DNA of 64,000 nucleotides from Desulfohalobiaceae bacterium S24 (GCA_011389765.1 JAABTT010000003.1:1-64000); one strand, 5' to 3'. Numbered from the stretch's first letter, positions 44,015 through 52,412 are shown. Notes: generated from the letters alone by a model not told the origin. Numbers and translations: made by a program.

Positions 44015-45064
44015 ATGAAAAAATTATTCCTCATAACAATCTGCGCCCTGTTTCTGGCCTCCGCAGCCATGGTCTCCGCCAGCGAGTACACCGGACCGGC
44101 CGTCAAGGCCAAACTGGCCTCCGAGGAAATTGAAGGCGATTTCATGACGGTCTGGGCCAACAACTTCGCCGATCACATGCGAAAATGGTCCGACGGCAAG
44201 ATCGACATCGAGGTCTATCCCTATGGAACCCTCGGGTCTGAAGGGGATATCAACGAACTGGCCCAGATGGGAGTCGTGGAGTTTGTTTTTTCGGATTACG
44301 CCTGGATCAGCGCCTTTGTTCCCCAGGCCCAGGTTCTGGCCTTGAACTATCTCTTCCCCACGGAAAAGGTCCCTCAGGTCCTGGACTGGATGATGCACAA
44401 CGGGGAATTCTATTCCCTGCTGGATGAGGCCTTTGAAAAGAACGGCCTGGTTCCCATGTCCGTCATGTTTGAAGGCTGGCAATGGCTGACCAGCAATCAA
44501 AAAGTCAACACCCTTGATGATATGAAAGGCTTGAAAATCAGGGTCATGTCCTCCAAGCTCCTGGTGGAGGACTACAAAGCCTACGGCGCGGTCCCGACCC
44601 CCATGGACTACGGGGAAGTCTACAGCGGTCTGCAGATGGGCCTCATCGACGGACAGGTCAACCCGCTCTTCGCCATCTACAGCATGAAATTCTATGAAGT
44701 CCAGAAATACTGCACCCAGCTGAGAAACGAACCTTTCCTGGGCATCCCTTCGGTCAACCTTGATTTCTTCAACAGTCTCCCGGAAAACGCCCAGCAGGAA
44801 ATGATCAAATTCTGGCAGGATTCCATCATCGAAGCCGGAGACTGGATTATGAAGCGAAACGCCGAGGATATGGAAAAAATGAAGGAGGCCAAACCGGAAC
44901 TGGAGTTCAATTATCTGGACGACGAGGCCATCGCCGCATTCGAAAAACAGGCTGAAACCGTGTATCCCAAATTCTCAAATATCGGAGGGGAAGGCGCGGA
45001 CGAGATCCTTGAGGCCCTGCTGCAGGATATCGAAGACGCCAAAAAGGCCCTGGATATCCAATAA
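44015..45064 (+). CDS. dctP: TRAP transporter solute-binding protein
   Basis: A 349-residue exported protein. A signal peptide (MKKLFLITICALFLASAAM) ends near ASA. The DctP core includes FADHMRKWSDGKIDIEVYP, GTLGSEGDINELAQMG and MKGLKIRVMSSKLLVEDYKA near 170, whose Arg normally clamps the ligand carboxylate. GLIDGQVNPLFAIYSMKFYE near 215 follows. It binds an organic acid or zwitterion in the periplasm and hands it to DctQM, driven by sodium or proton gradient. AAAGGAG precedes the ATG. Ligand identity is open; TeaA and UehA, which bind ectoine, belong to the same family. Confidence 0.93.
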   Translation: MKKLFLITICALFLASAAMVSASEYTGPAVKAKLASEEIEGDFMTVWANNFADHMRKWSDGKIDIEVYPYGTLGSEGDINELAQMGVVEFVFSDYAWISAFVPQAQVLALNYLFPTEKVPQVLDWMMHNGEFYSLLDEAFEKNGLVPMSVMFEGWQWLTSNQKVNTLDDMKGLKIRVMSSKLLVEDYKAYGAVPTPMDYGEVYSGLQMGLIDGQVNPLFAIYSMKFYEVQKYCTQLRNEPFLGIPSVNLDFFNSLPENAQQEMIKFWQDSIIEAGDWIMKRNAEDMEKMKEAKPELEFNYLDDEAIAAFEKQAETVYPKFSNIGGEGADEILEALLQDIEDAKKALDIQ

Positions 45065-45074
45065 GAGCCTTTGA

Positions 45075-45102
45075 GAGCCTTCGGACTGACGTCCGAAGGC
45101 TC
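45075..45102 (+). terminator. Hairpin between dctP and dctQ
   Basis: GAGCCTTCGGAC-TGAC-GTCCGAAGGCTC, a perfect 12 bp stem, then AAAATGG. Without T-run it more likely protects the dctP message than stops transcription fully. Confidence 0.7.
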
Positions 45103-45177
45103 AAAATGGATATACACGAGGCAATCCTTTTCTGCGACACGCTTTCAATAATCAGCTCTCAATTCGAAAGGTGCACC

Positions 45178-45762
45178 ATGAACCAGGAAAAAACTGTTGA
45201 GCAAGGGTTGACCTTTTTTCAGCGCCTGAACAGGAACGTCGGACTGGTGATCAACGGCGTGGAAGTCTCCGTTCTGGTTTTTTGCGTGGCCGCCCTGGCC
45301 GTCCTGCTCATCGCCAATGTCTTTGCCCGGACCTTTTTCCAGGGGATTTATTTTGCCGAGGAAATCTCCAAATTCCTGGTCATGCTGACCACCTTCACCG
45401 GGGTCAGCTACGGGGTACGAAAAGCACGGCATATCCGTATGGGGGCCTTTCTGGACGCCATGCCCCTCAAAATGGAAAAAGTGTTCATCATTATCATTTG
45501 CGCCGTCAGTGCCCTGGTCATGGGCCTGATGGCCTGGTTTTCCTATGAGTATCTCATGAACGCCATGTCCAGGGGCCACGTCACCCCGGCCCTCAGATTC
45601 CCCAAATGGACCTTTTACGTGATCATTCCCATTGGATTCGGCCTGGCCTGTATCCAGTATATCCGGACAATCATCAAAAATATCACGGAAAAAGACGTCT
45701 GGCAGTCGCCTGATCAACAGAGCGAATACGAGGATGAAGAGATTGGAGGGGGGCAGTTATGA
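45178..45762 (+). CDS. dctQ: TRAP transporter small membrane subunit
   Basis: A 194-residue inner-membrane protein with four hydrophobic segments (VSVLVFCVAALAVLLIANVF near 25-45, then 60-80, 95-115 and 140-160). ARTFFQGIYFAEEISKFLVM near 45 is the family signature. ATG 45178 is preferred, with AAAGGTG just upstream. It overlaps dctM by 4 bp. The acidic C-terminus (SEYEDEEIGGG) is a short cytosolic tail. Confidence 0.93.
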   Translation: MNQEKTVEQGLTFFQRLNRNVGLVINGVEVSVLVFCVAALAVLLIANVFARTFFQGIYFAEEISKFLVMLTTFTGVSYGVRKARHIRMGAFLDAMPLKMEKVFIIIICAVSALVMGLMAWFSYEYLMNAMSRGHVTPALRFPKWTFYVIIPIGFGLACIQYIRTIIKNITEKDVWQSPDQQSEYEDEEIGGGQL

Positions 45763-47048
45763 ATTTATTTGGAATCAGTCTGGCCACCATGCTCTTGTTC
45801 GGTTTTCCATTCATGGTCACCCTGCTAGGCTCCTTGATGCTCTATGTCTATGTCTACATGCCGGATTTCGCTCCCAAGCTGATCATAACCATGGTTCAGC
45901 AGGTCATCACCGGCGTCACTCCACCGGCCCTGGTCTGCGTCCCCATGTTCATCCTCTCGGCCAGCATCATCACCTCGGGCGAATCCGCCGGGCGGCTGAT
46001 TAGAATGATCAAAACCTTTGTAGGGCATCTTCCGGGCGGCCTGCCCATCACCACCAATGCCAGCTGCACCCTGTTCGGCGCGGTCTCAGGTTCAACCCAG
46101 GCCACCGTGGCCGCCATCGGCGGAACCATGCGGCCCATGCTTCTGGATGCCGGCTATAAAAGCTCCTTCACCCTGGGACTGATCATCAATTCCAGCGACA
46201 TCGCCTTTCTGATCCCGCCGAGCATCGGCTTTATCGTCTACGGGGTGGCCACGAGCACCTCCATCGGCATGCTCTTTCTGTCCGGCATCTTCCCCGGCCT
46301 GATGATTTTGCTCATGTTTTCAACCTATTGTTTTTTCTATTCCAAGATAAAAAAAGTGGGAACTCTGCCCAGGGCCGGATGGGCCGAACGGGTCACGGCC
46401 ATCAAGGACGGCCTTCCGGTCATGGGCTTTCCGGTGATAATTGTCGGCGGGATTTACGCCGGAATCTTCAGCCCCACCGAAGCCGCGGCCGCGGCGGTTT
46501 TTTACTCCCTGATCCTGGAAACCGTCATTTACCGGAGCCTGACCTTCCACAGAATCGTGGATTCCTTTCTGCAGACCGGGGTCATCACCGGGGTGGTCTT
46601 CATCCTGGTGGGAGCCGGGCAGGCCTTCTCCTGGATGATCGGCTTCATGCAGATCCCGCAGCAGCTCCTCCCCCCGCTCTTCGGGACCGATCCCGGCATG
46701 CTCCGGGTGATGGTCATTGTAGTGGCGGTCTATTTTGTGGCCTGCATGTTTGTGGATCCCATCGTGGCCATTTTTATTCTCAGCCCGATCTTTCAGCCCT
46801 ATGTGGTCGGCGCGGGAGTCGACCCCATCCTCCTGGGCACCCTGGTCACCCTGCAGGCGGCCATTGGATCGGCCACCCCGCCCTTCGGCTGCGACATCTT
46901 CACGGCCCAGCTCATCTTCAGGCGGCCCTATCTCGAGGTTATCGGACATTCCCTACCCTTTTTGCTGATGCTGATCCTGGCAACGGTTATCTTGATCATG
47001 TTTCCGGGCATCGCCCTGTTTCTCCCGAACATGGCCATGGGGGGATAA
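45759..47048 (+). CDS. dctM: TRAP transporter large permease
   Basis: A 429-residue transport subunit with about twelve membrane segments. LSASIITSGESAGRLIRMI, FGAVSGSTQATVAAIGGTM near 108 and IPPSIGFIVYGVATSTSIG near 153 are conserved DctM motifs. IFSPTEAAAAAVFYSLILE near 235 and GSATPPFGCDIFTAQLIFRR near the end are others. The start overlaps dctQ by ATGA. The downstream gene is convergent 45 bp away and no terminator stands out. Confidence 0.95.
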   Translation: MNLFGISLATMLLFGFPFMVTLLGSLMLYVYVYMPDFAPKLIITMVQQVITGVTPPALVCVPMFILSASIITSGESAGRLIRMIKTFVGHLPGGLPITTNASCTLFGAVSGSTQATVAAIGGTMRPMLLDAGYKSSFTLGLIINSSDIAFLIPPSIGFIVYGVATSTSIGMLFLSGIFPGLMILLMFSTYCFFYSKIKKVGTLPRAGWAERVTAIKDGLPVMGFPVIIVGGIYAGIFSPTEAAAAAVFYSLILETVIYRSLTFHRIVDSFLQTGVITGVVFILVGAGQAFSWMIGFMQIPQQLLPPLFGTDPGMLRVMVIVVAVYFVACMFVDPIVAIFILSPIFQPYVVGAGVDPILLGTLVTLQAAIGSATPPFGCDIFTAQLIFRRPYLEVIGHSLPFLLMLILATVILIMFPGIALFLPNMAMGG

Positions 47049-47093
47049 GGATATAGCATTAAGTACCAGGCCATTTGATCTCTTGATACTCAA

Positions 47094-47417
47094 TCAGCCA
47101 ATACCAAGCCATACCGCCAAAAGGCGTTCGGCCTCTTTTACATGCTCATCTTCTATATGACCAAAAGCATCGCCAATTTTTTCCCGGGGAACCGTACTGA
47201 TTTTGTCTACCATGATCTCGGAGGTGAGCCGTAATCCATTTTCAGCAGAAGGTTCAACTCGAAGACGAAACAAAGGGGTTTCTCTCAAGTCGCTTGTCAA
47301 AGGCAAAATAGTCACTGATGGATGGACATTGAAAAAATCTGATTGTATTACCAAGGCTGGACGTGGCTTGCCATAGGCACCGGGCTGAACAACGGACACA
47401 ATATCGCCCCGCATCAT
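47094..47417 (-). CDS. mazF: MazF/PemK-type endoribonuclease toxin
   Basis: A 107-residue toxin of the MazF/PemK fold that cleaves mRNA at short motifs. MRGDIVSVVQPGAYGKPRPA followed by LVIQSDFFN, ILPLTSDLRETPLFRLRVEP and GLRLTSEIMVDKISTVPREK are standard. The catalytic Arg and Thr/Ser positions (GKPRPAL and PLTSDL) are present. The start overlaps the antitoxin stop by ATGA, so it is translated from the same message. It is convergent with dctM. Confidence 0.92.
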   Translation of the reverse strand: MMRGDIVSVVQPGAYGKPRPALVIQSDFFNVHPSVTILPLTSDLRETPLFRLRVEPSAENGLRLTSEIMVDKISTVPREKIGDAFGHIEDEHVKEAERLLAVWLGIG

Positions 47418-47626
47418 TCCCAGCCTCTTGTATCAGACACCTTTTCAATCCATTCCAAGATCTCAACTTCCTGCGGATCGTCAGTCACCAGGCAACTCTG
47501 GCGGCGACATTCTTCAGCAAAACCCTCTTTGCGAGTATCAGGAACCCAAATTTGCACCGGCCGCAAACCTGCACCCCTTAATCTTTCTCTATGCATTTGC
47601 ACCCTCTTTGATATCTGTGCGGACAT
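47414..47626 (-). CDS. MazE-type antitoxin (DUF3018)
   Basis: A 70-residue antitoxin, ATG 47626 with AAAAGGAGTG seven bases upstream. KRVQMHRERLRGAGLRPVQI and VPDTRKEGFAEECRRQS are the DUF3018 pattern, and the acidic C-terminus (DPQEVEILEWIEKV) would bind the toxin. It precedes mazF with a 4 bp overlap. A 28 bp palindrome just upstream is the likely autoregulatory operator. A longer frame from 47686 would cross this operator and is rejected. Confidence 0.9.
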   Translation of the reverse strand: MSAQISKRVQMHRERLRGAGLRPVQIWVPDTRKEGFAEECRRQSCLVTDDPQEVEILEWIEKVSDTRGWE

Positions 47627-47639
47627 AAAATCACTCCTT

Positions 47640-47667
47640 TTCGTTTTGTTACATGTAACAAAGCGAA
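47640..47667. promoter_or_regulatory. Toxin-antitoxin operator palindrome
   Basis: TTCGTTTTGTTACA and TGTAACAAAGCGAA are complementary except for one pair, with TGTTACATGTAACA at the centre. It overlaps the upstream edge of the antitoxin ribosome site, which fits autorepression by the MazEF complex. The rest of the 430 bp spacer to 48060 shows two TTGACA-like boxes (47888, 47942) with poor -10 partners. Confidence 0.7.
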
Positions 47668-48060
47668 AGGAAATTGTCAATCCCATGATTTCAGCCAGTC
47701 TTTGAACGGAACAAATCTCTTATGTTCAAAAAACCGTGATCCGCCGCATGCAGCTGAGAAAAATCATGATCCCTGTCGGAGTCACAAGAACTATATGCTG
47801 TTATTTTAAGCTGTTAAACGGCACCATACAAATGAGGTACGAAGTCTGTATTTGGCTTATTGATTGAAATTTCCTCTCAAACTCCACTTGACAAAACCTG
47901 AGATTTTATTTTTAGTGGAATAGGTAATGATTACAATTATCTTGACAAGTAGCCTGGTGGAGAAAATGTTTAGGGCAATTGAAGACTGAAGCCTTAGATG
48001 TGAATAGTTCAACGGGATACACGAAAATATATTCAAACACTACAAGAATGGAGGTCGATT

Positions 48061-48555
48061 ATGAAAAAGTATTTTCCACGAATTTTTTGGCTGCTGTGCA
48101 TGGCTATTCTTCTCTCCATGCAATCTGTTTCAGCAAATGCTGAAGGCAATGAGTCCATGAAACATTGTAAGGGAATGCATGGTCCAAACCTTATTAAGAA
48201 AAACTTTCATGATTTCATGGAAAAAGAATTCCAGATTTTCATGCAGGAGTCTGAAACGATTCGCAAGGACTTCGCAGTAGCTGTAATGGAGCTTCGAACT
48301 TTGCTGTCCCAGGATTCTCCGGTTCAGAATGAGGTTAGAGCAGTCTTCAGCAGGGTAAGGGAAAACAAAGCCAAGCTTATGAAAATGGCTGAAGCCAGAG
48401 GCCTGCCGCATCACGCCCTGAAAAAAGCTTTGGGGCCTCTGGCCGGCAGCTTTAGCATGGGGCACATGATGGGTAAGGGCAAAAACAATAAAATGACTGG
48501 AAAAGATGCCATGATGGGTGGGAAAAAAGGAGGTAAGAGTGCGAAAACCGAGTAA
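48061..48555 (+). CDS. Exported Met/His-rich protein, Spy/ZraP-like
   Basis: A 164-residue periplasmic protein. The signal peptide (KKYFPRIFWLLCMAILLSM, cleaved near SANA) is followed by KHCKGMHG. A helical middle comes next (MEKEFQIFMQESETIRKDF, VFSRVRENKAKLMKMAEARG), then a Met/His/Lys/Gly-rich tail (GSFSMGHMMGKGKNNKMTG). Helical periplasmic proteins with such tails (Spy, CpxP, ZraP, CnrX types) bind metals or act as chaperones. I cannot say which. It is 9 bp upstream of a membrane GGDEF-EAL gene and may work with it. Confidence 0.75.
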   Translation: MKKYFPRIFWLLCMAILLSMQSVSANAEGNESMKHCKGMHGPNLIKKNFHDFMEKEFQIFMQESETIRKDFAVAVMELRTLLSQDSPVQNEVRAVFSRVRENKAKLMKMAEARGLPHHALKKALGPLAGSFSMGHMMGKGKNNKMTGKDAMMGGKKGGKSAKTE

Positions 48556-48564
48556 AGGTGATAT

Positions 48565-50721
48565 ATGAAACCAAAATCTTTACTGGCCTTTTTACTCATA
48601 GGCGCTTTCCTCGGGTACTTCGTCTTCCATCCCATATCCATGGCCCTGGGCCATCTGATGCACCGGGAAAATGTATATGCGGAGCATTCATTACCGGCTG
48701 TACTTGCTCAATCGTTTTCATTGCACATGCTCCCCTGGGGGTTTTCTTTTGCTGTTGTCTTTGGACTCATGGGCTACATGCTGCAACGGATCCGGCTGAA
48801 CGAGGATTTGCTCCGGCAAGCTAATATGGATCTTGACAGTAAAGTGGAGGAGAGGACAGCTGAACTCTCAATGGCCAACCAGAAATTGAGCGAACAAACC
48901 AGCCAGGCCCTGCTTGGATACGAAATCGGCAAAGTCCTTGTCCGGGATATAGATCTGCAGAGCTTACTGCAGCTTTGCACCGAGTCAATAGTCAGGAACC
49001 TCGATGCGGCCTTTGCCCGAATCTGGGCCATGGATGAAAAAAAGAACAGGCTTGAATTGATGGCCAGTGCCGGGATGTACACACATTTAGACGGAAATCA
49101 CCGTTATATCCCGATCGGCAGTTTGAAGGTCGGCATGATCGCGAAGGAGAAAAAACCGTACCTGACCAACGAGGTCCTTGGCGATCCCCTGATCAGCGAC
49201 CAGGAGTGGGTCAGGCGGGAAGGCATGGCCGCCTTTGCCGGACATCCCCTTGTCATCGGCGACAAACTTGTGGGCGTTATGGCCATGTTCGCAAAACAGC
49301 CCTTGCAGGACATCACCCTGAAGGCGCTGGCTTCGATTTCCGATGAAATAGCCCTGGGCATAGAACGGAAAAGATCTGAGGAACAGATACATTTCCTGGC
49401 CTATTACGATCGGCTGACAGGCCTGCCGAACTGGCATTATTTCAAAAAGATTCTGGAAAAGGCCGTGGTTTTTGCAGCCCGTTATCAGCAGACCTTTGCC
49501 CTTTGCCATATAGATATAGACGACTTCGGCCGCATCAATAACACCCTGGGGCATAAGGCGGGGGACGAGTGCCTGAAAATCGTCTCTTCGAGGTTGTCGA
49601 ATGCCCTGCGCAATAGCGATGATCTGGCTCGTATGTCCGCGGAGGTCTCGCCCCTGGCCCGTAGGGGAAACGATGAATTTATCATTTTGCTGCAGGCGGT
49701 TGATAGCGCCGAAAAAGCGGCTCATGCCGTCGACCGCATACGCCGGGAGCTGTCCAGCCCCTATCAACTTGACGGGCATGAAGTATTCTTATCCGCCAGC
49801 ATCGGCCTGGTCCTCTATCCTGATGACGGCGACGATGTCGACGACCTTCTGAAGAATGTGGAAACCGCCATGATCAGCGCCAAAAAAGGCGGAAAAAACA
49901 ACTTCCGGTTCTATTCAAAACAAATGAATGAAGCCGCCCTTGAAATGCTGGACCTGGAGGCCAAGCTTCGCAAGGCTATCGAAGAGCGGGCTTTTCTGCT
50001 TTACTACCAGCCCAAGGTGGATATAACGACACGGAAAACCGTGGGCATGGAAGCGCTGCTTCGCTGGAAAGGGCCGGACGGCGGTTTTATTTCGCCGGCG
50101 AAATTCATTCCCCTGGCCGAAGCGAACGGGCTTATCGTTCCCATCGATAATTTCGTGCTGAAAGCCGCCTGCCTCCAGAACAAGAAGTGGCAGGAATCCG
50201 GCCTGGAAAAGATGAGTGTCGGGGTGAATGTCTCCGGACTTCAATTCGGGCGGACGGATTTTGTCCAGAATGTCTTGACGGCCTTGGACAATTCAGGCCT
50301 CGAACCGAGATACCTGGAACTGGAAGTCACGGAAACCACGATCATGATCGATCCGGAACGGGCGGTCCGCAACCTGAACGAACTGAAAGAAATCGGAGTG
50401 CAGGTCTCGCTGGATGACTTCGGGACTGGCTATTCCTCACTGAATTATCTGAAACAGCTCCCTCTTGACTCAATGAAAATCGATATCTCTTTCATCCGGA
50501 AGGTGGCCGCGGATCCAAAAGATGCAGCCATTGTCAAGACGATCATCGCCATGGCTCACAATCTGAATTTGAGGGTCGTGGCCGAAGGCGTGGAGGACGA
50601 ACAGCAGTTGGAATTTCTAAAAGGGCATGACTGCGACCTCATCCAGGGCTATCTGTTCAGTCCGGCTGTGCCCGCGGTGGAATTTCCCGAACTGGCCCAG
50701 GGAATCTGGCAGCTCGCCTGA
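48565..50721 (+). CDS. Membrane GAF-GGDEF-EAL protein (probable c-di-GMP phosphodiesterase)
   Basis: A 718-residue inner-membrane protein. Two membrane helices (~5-22 and ~55-74) enclose a His-rich periplasmic loop (ALGHLMHRENVYAEHSLP). A short coiled coil (LDSKVEERTAELSMANQKL), a GAF domain (~115-270), GGDEF (~275-450) and EAL (~465-710) follow. The GGDEF motif reads RRGNDEF, with Asn for the second Gly, and a nearby insertion (SAEVSPLARRGN) disrupts the loop; cyclase activity is doubtful. The EAL motif MEALLRW near 496, ELEVTETTIM and SLDDFGTGYSSL near 615 are intact. It likely degrades c-di-GMP in response to a periplasmic signal. Confidence 0.92.
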   Translation: MKPKSLLAFLLIGAFLGYFVFHPISMALGHLMHRENVYAEHSLPAVLAQSFSLHMLPWGFSFAVVFGLMGYMLQRIRLNEDLLRQANMDLDSKVEERTAELSMANQKLSEQTSQALLGYEIGKVLVRDIDLQSLLQLCTESIVRNLDAAFARIWAMDEKKNRLELMASAGMYTHLDGNHRYIPIGSLKVGMIAKEKKPYLTNEVLGDPLISDQEWVRREGMAAFAGHPLVIGDKLVGVMAMFAKQPLQDITLKALASISDEIALGIERKRSEEQIHFLAYYDRLTGLPNWHYFKKILEKAVVFAARYQQTFALCHIDIDDFGRINNTLGHKAGDECLKIVSSRLSNALRNSDDLARMSAEVSPLARRGNDEFIILLQAVDSAEKAAHAVDRIRRELSSPYQLDGHEVFLSASIGLVLYPDDGDDVDDLLKNVETAMISAKKGGKNNFRFYSKQMNEAALEMLDLEAKLRKAIEERAFLLYYQPKVDITTRKTVGMEALLRWKGPDGGFISPAKFIPLAEANGLIVPIDNFVLKAACLQNKKWQESGLEKMSVGVNVSGLQFGRTDFVQNVLTALDNSGLEPRYLELEVTETTIMIDPERAVRNLNELKEIGVQVSLDDFGTGYSSLNYLKQLPLDSMKIDISFIRKVAADPKDAAIVKTIIAMAHNLNLRVVAEGVEDEQQLEFLKGHDCDLIQGYLFSPAVPAVEFPELAQGIWQLA

Positions 50722-51104
50722 TTCTTATGATTTGAATCTACACCTCGCTGAATATCCCGTTATATACTACGCCCCCGTGCGTGATCAATGACAGTCAGAG
50801 GCCACCCATTAAAAGGCCCGATGTCAGTGGTCGGTATTTATCTCACGGATACCATGTTTCAAAGAATTTTAAGGCGCTCATTTTTTTTCGGCTGCACCCC
50901 ACAAGCATCTGCTCAAGTCAAAAGATGAGCGAAAATTTAAGCCGGTGGGCGGAATTGAAAAGCTCTATTCCATGAAGCAGTTGGAATAACAGGATTTGGT
51001 TTGTTTATTGCCAAACACTTTTGACCCAGTTACAATATCTTAAAGCGAATGTAAAAAAAGTTGCATATTTCCTGGATAGAATAGAAATAATGAGGAGAAA
51101 GCAG

Positions 51105-51385
51105 ATGAATTACGAAACCATTGGGATACACATTTCGGACCTTGAAGTAACGGATGTTTCCCCTTTTGGCATCTGGTTGCTGCTCAGAGGAAAAGAATAT
51201 TTTTTGTTTTTTAAAGATTTTCCTTGGTTCCAGGATGCGGCTGTAAAAGATGTATTTCATGCACAGATGGAATCCGAAAATCATCTGCGATGGCCTCTGC
51301 TCTCGACATCGACTTAACCGTCGAGTCGATTCAGGACCCCGGTGTGTATCCCATTGTTCACGAACCAAAGGGAAACTACGCTTGA
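51105..51385 (+). pseudogene. DUF2442 protein, frameshifted
   Basis: From ATG 51105 (GAGGAG upstream) the frame reads ISDLEVTDVSPFGIWLLLRG then FKDFPWFQDA, a DUF2442 protein, up to HLRWPLL. It then stops early. The expected continuation LDIDLTVESIQDPGVYP is encoded from 51302 in another frame to a TGA at 51385, so about two bases were lost or one gained around 51297-51303. DUF2442 proteins often accompany a DUF4160 partner, which is not visible. In the 380 bp spacer before it (50722-51104) I see no gene. Confidence 0.75.
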
Positions 51386-51572
51386 TTGGAAATGATGACT
51401 GAAAAAGCCGATTTGAAAGTTTTCATAACGTCTTTCTGAGATATAAACGTTGAATAATCTGTATCATACTGTCATACTGGGATCGGACCTCTCTATCGTG
51501 CACGAATTATTGTATAACTTAGCAAAATCAAGCCCTGTGGATATCTTGAAACGGGCGCTTCGCACCCGAAAC

Positions 51573-51618
51573 AACGCGCCGCGGATTCCATCCGCTGGAT
51601 GCTCGGCGCGTTAGGTTT
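51573..51618 (+). other. attC-like palindrome
   Basis: AACGCGCCG at 51573-51581 and CGGCGCGTT at 51604-51612 are perfect complements, and the right arm continues as GTTAGGT, which fits the GTTRRRY core of integron attC sites. The left core is not a clean RYYYAAC. It stands 38 bp before the MgtC pseudogene. It could equally be an unrelated GC hairpin. Confidence 0.3.
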
Positions 51619-51655
51619 CCGAATGGAAAATTTATTCCGAATTTGGAGAGAACTC

Positions 51656-51994
51656 ATGAGTGACATCCTTTGGAGCGAGTTGACTTCCGATCTTCCCCCC
51701 TGATTCAACTCAATTGGTGCATGGGTTGTCCGGTTGATAGCGGCCATGTTACTGGGAGCGATCATAGGCTTTCAGCGCGAGCGTACAGGAAAGGCGGCGG
51801 GTCTGCGGACGCATATTCTTGTCGCATTGGGCACACCACTATTCGTACTTGCTGCAAAGGGAAGCGACATGTCGTCTGATGGCGTATCGAGAGTGATTCA
51901 GGGGATTTCTACCGGCATCGGATTCAGCAGAGCTGGCGCGATTCTGAAGTTAAGCGCCATGCGGGAGATTCAAGGTTTGACCACCGCGGCATGA
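51656..51994 (+). pseudogene. MgtC/SapB family membrane protein, interrupted and truncated
   Basis: ATG 51656 (GGAGAG upstream) begins SDILWSELTSDLPP and meets an in-frame TGA. The same frame then continues AWVVRLIAAMLLGAIIGFQR, TGKAAGLRTHILVALGTPLF and VIQGISTGIGFSRAGAILKL, a clear MgtC/SapB N-terminal domain. It ends at GLTTAA with another TGA, where intact proteins continue for 50-100 residues. A short in-frame remnant follows (LLKRVIREEVLIR). Two stops and a missing end make it a pseudogene. Confidence 0.8.
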
Positions 51995-52070
51995 TTGTTA
52001 AAACGTGTCATTCGAGAAGAGGTGCTCATCCGCTAATACTTTGTTCAGCGTAAGCCAAGAAAAGATTTAG

Positions 52071-52183
52071 CCCGCGAATCACGCGAATGGGCGCGAATAG
52101 GAATTTTTATCTGCCGAGTTCTTATCCCCGGCAGATAAAAAAATGAGCTCTCTTCATTCGCGTCTATTCGCGTGATTCGCGGG
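52071..52183. repeat. Nested inverted repeat with bidirectional terminator-like core
   Basis: Outer arms CCCGCGAATCACGCGAAT (52071 on) and ATTCGCGTGATTCGCGGG (to 52183) pair over 28 bp with two mismatches. Inside, TTTTTATCTGCCG and CGGCAGATAAAAA (52104-52141) form a perfect 13 bp stem flanked by T or A runs on both strands. It follows the MgtC remnant. Confidence 0.7.
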
Positions 52184-52323
52184 CAGTCAGTTTTTTCCCA
52201 TTATCAAAATATCTGTGGAGAACTACCCGAGAAGAAATCCATCAGTAAAATATTACCCGTGGTGAATGATGCGGATTGTACCATCATAACCCGTCGCACC
52301 CCAAATTGCTTCTGATCGTGTGA

Positions 52324-52412
52324 CCGGACATTGTATCCGGACATGAAAAGTTGACAAAAATTCTCTATTTCCTTAATTTATAAGAAATTATACCGGACAT
52401 ACAACCGGACAT
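52324..52412. promoter_or_regulatory. Two pairs of CCGGACAT direct repeats upstream of the Fic remnant
   Basis: CCGGACAT occurs at 52324-52331, 52337-52344, 52393-52400 and 52405-52412, spaced 13 and 12 bp within pairs and ~69 bp between them, ending 14 bp before the ATG. The layout suggests a regulator binding one face of the helix, possibly the protein's own winged helix. The rest of 52184-52425 is unremarkable. Confidence 0.45.

Noticed and set aside
47888-47970. Two TTGACA boxes as promoters of the exported Met/His-rich protein
   Set aside because: Neither has a convincing -10 hexamer at 16-18 bp, so no promoter feature is listed.
50781-50975. 64-residue ORF after the GAF-GGDEF-EAL gene
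   Set aside because: No ribosome site, no family features, and composition unlike the neighbouring genes; it was considered as a DUF4160 partner for DUF2442 but does not resemble one.
51698-51706. TGA in the MgtC frame as a selenocysteine or recoded codon
   Set aside because: The position is not a conserved Cys, no SECIS-like hairpin follows, and a second stop truncates the protein, so decay explains it.
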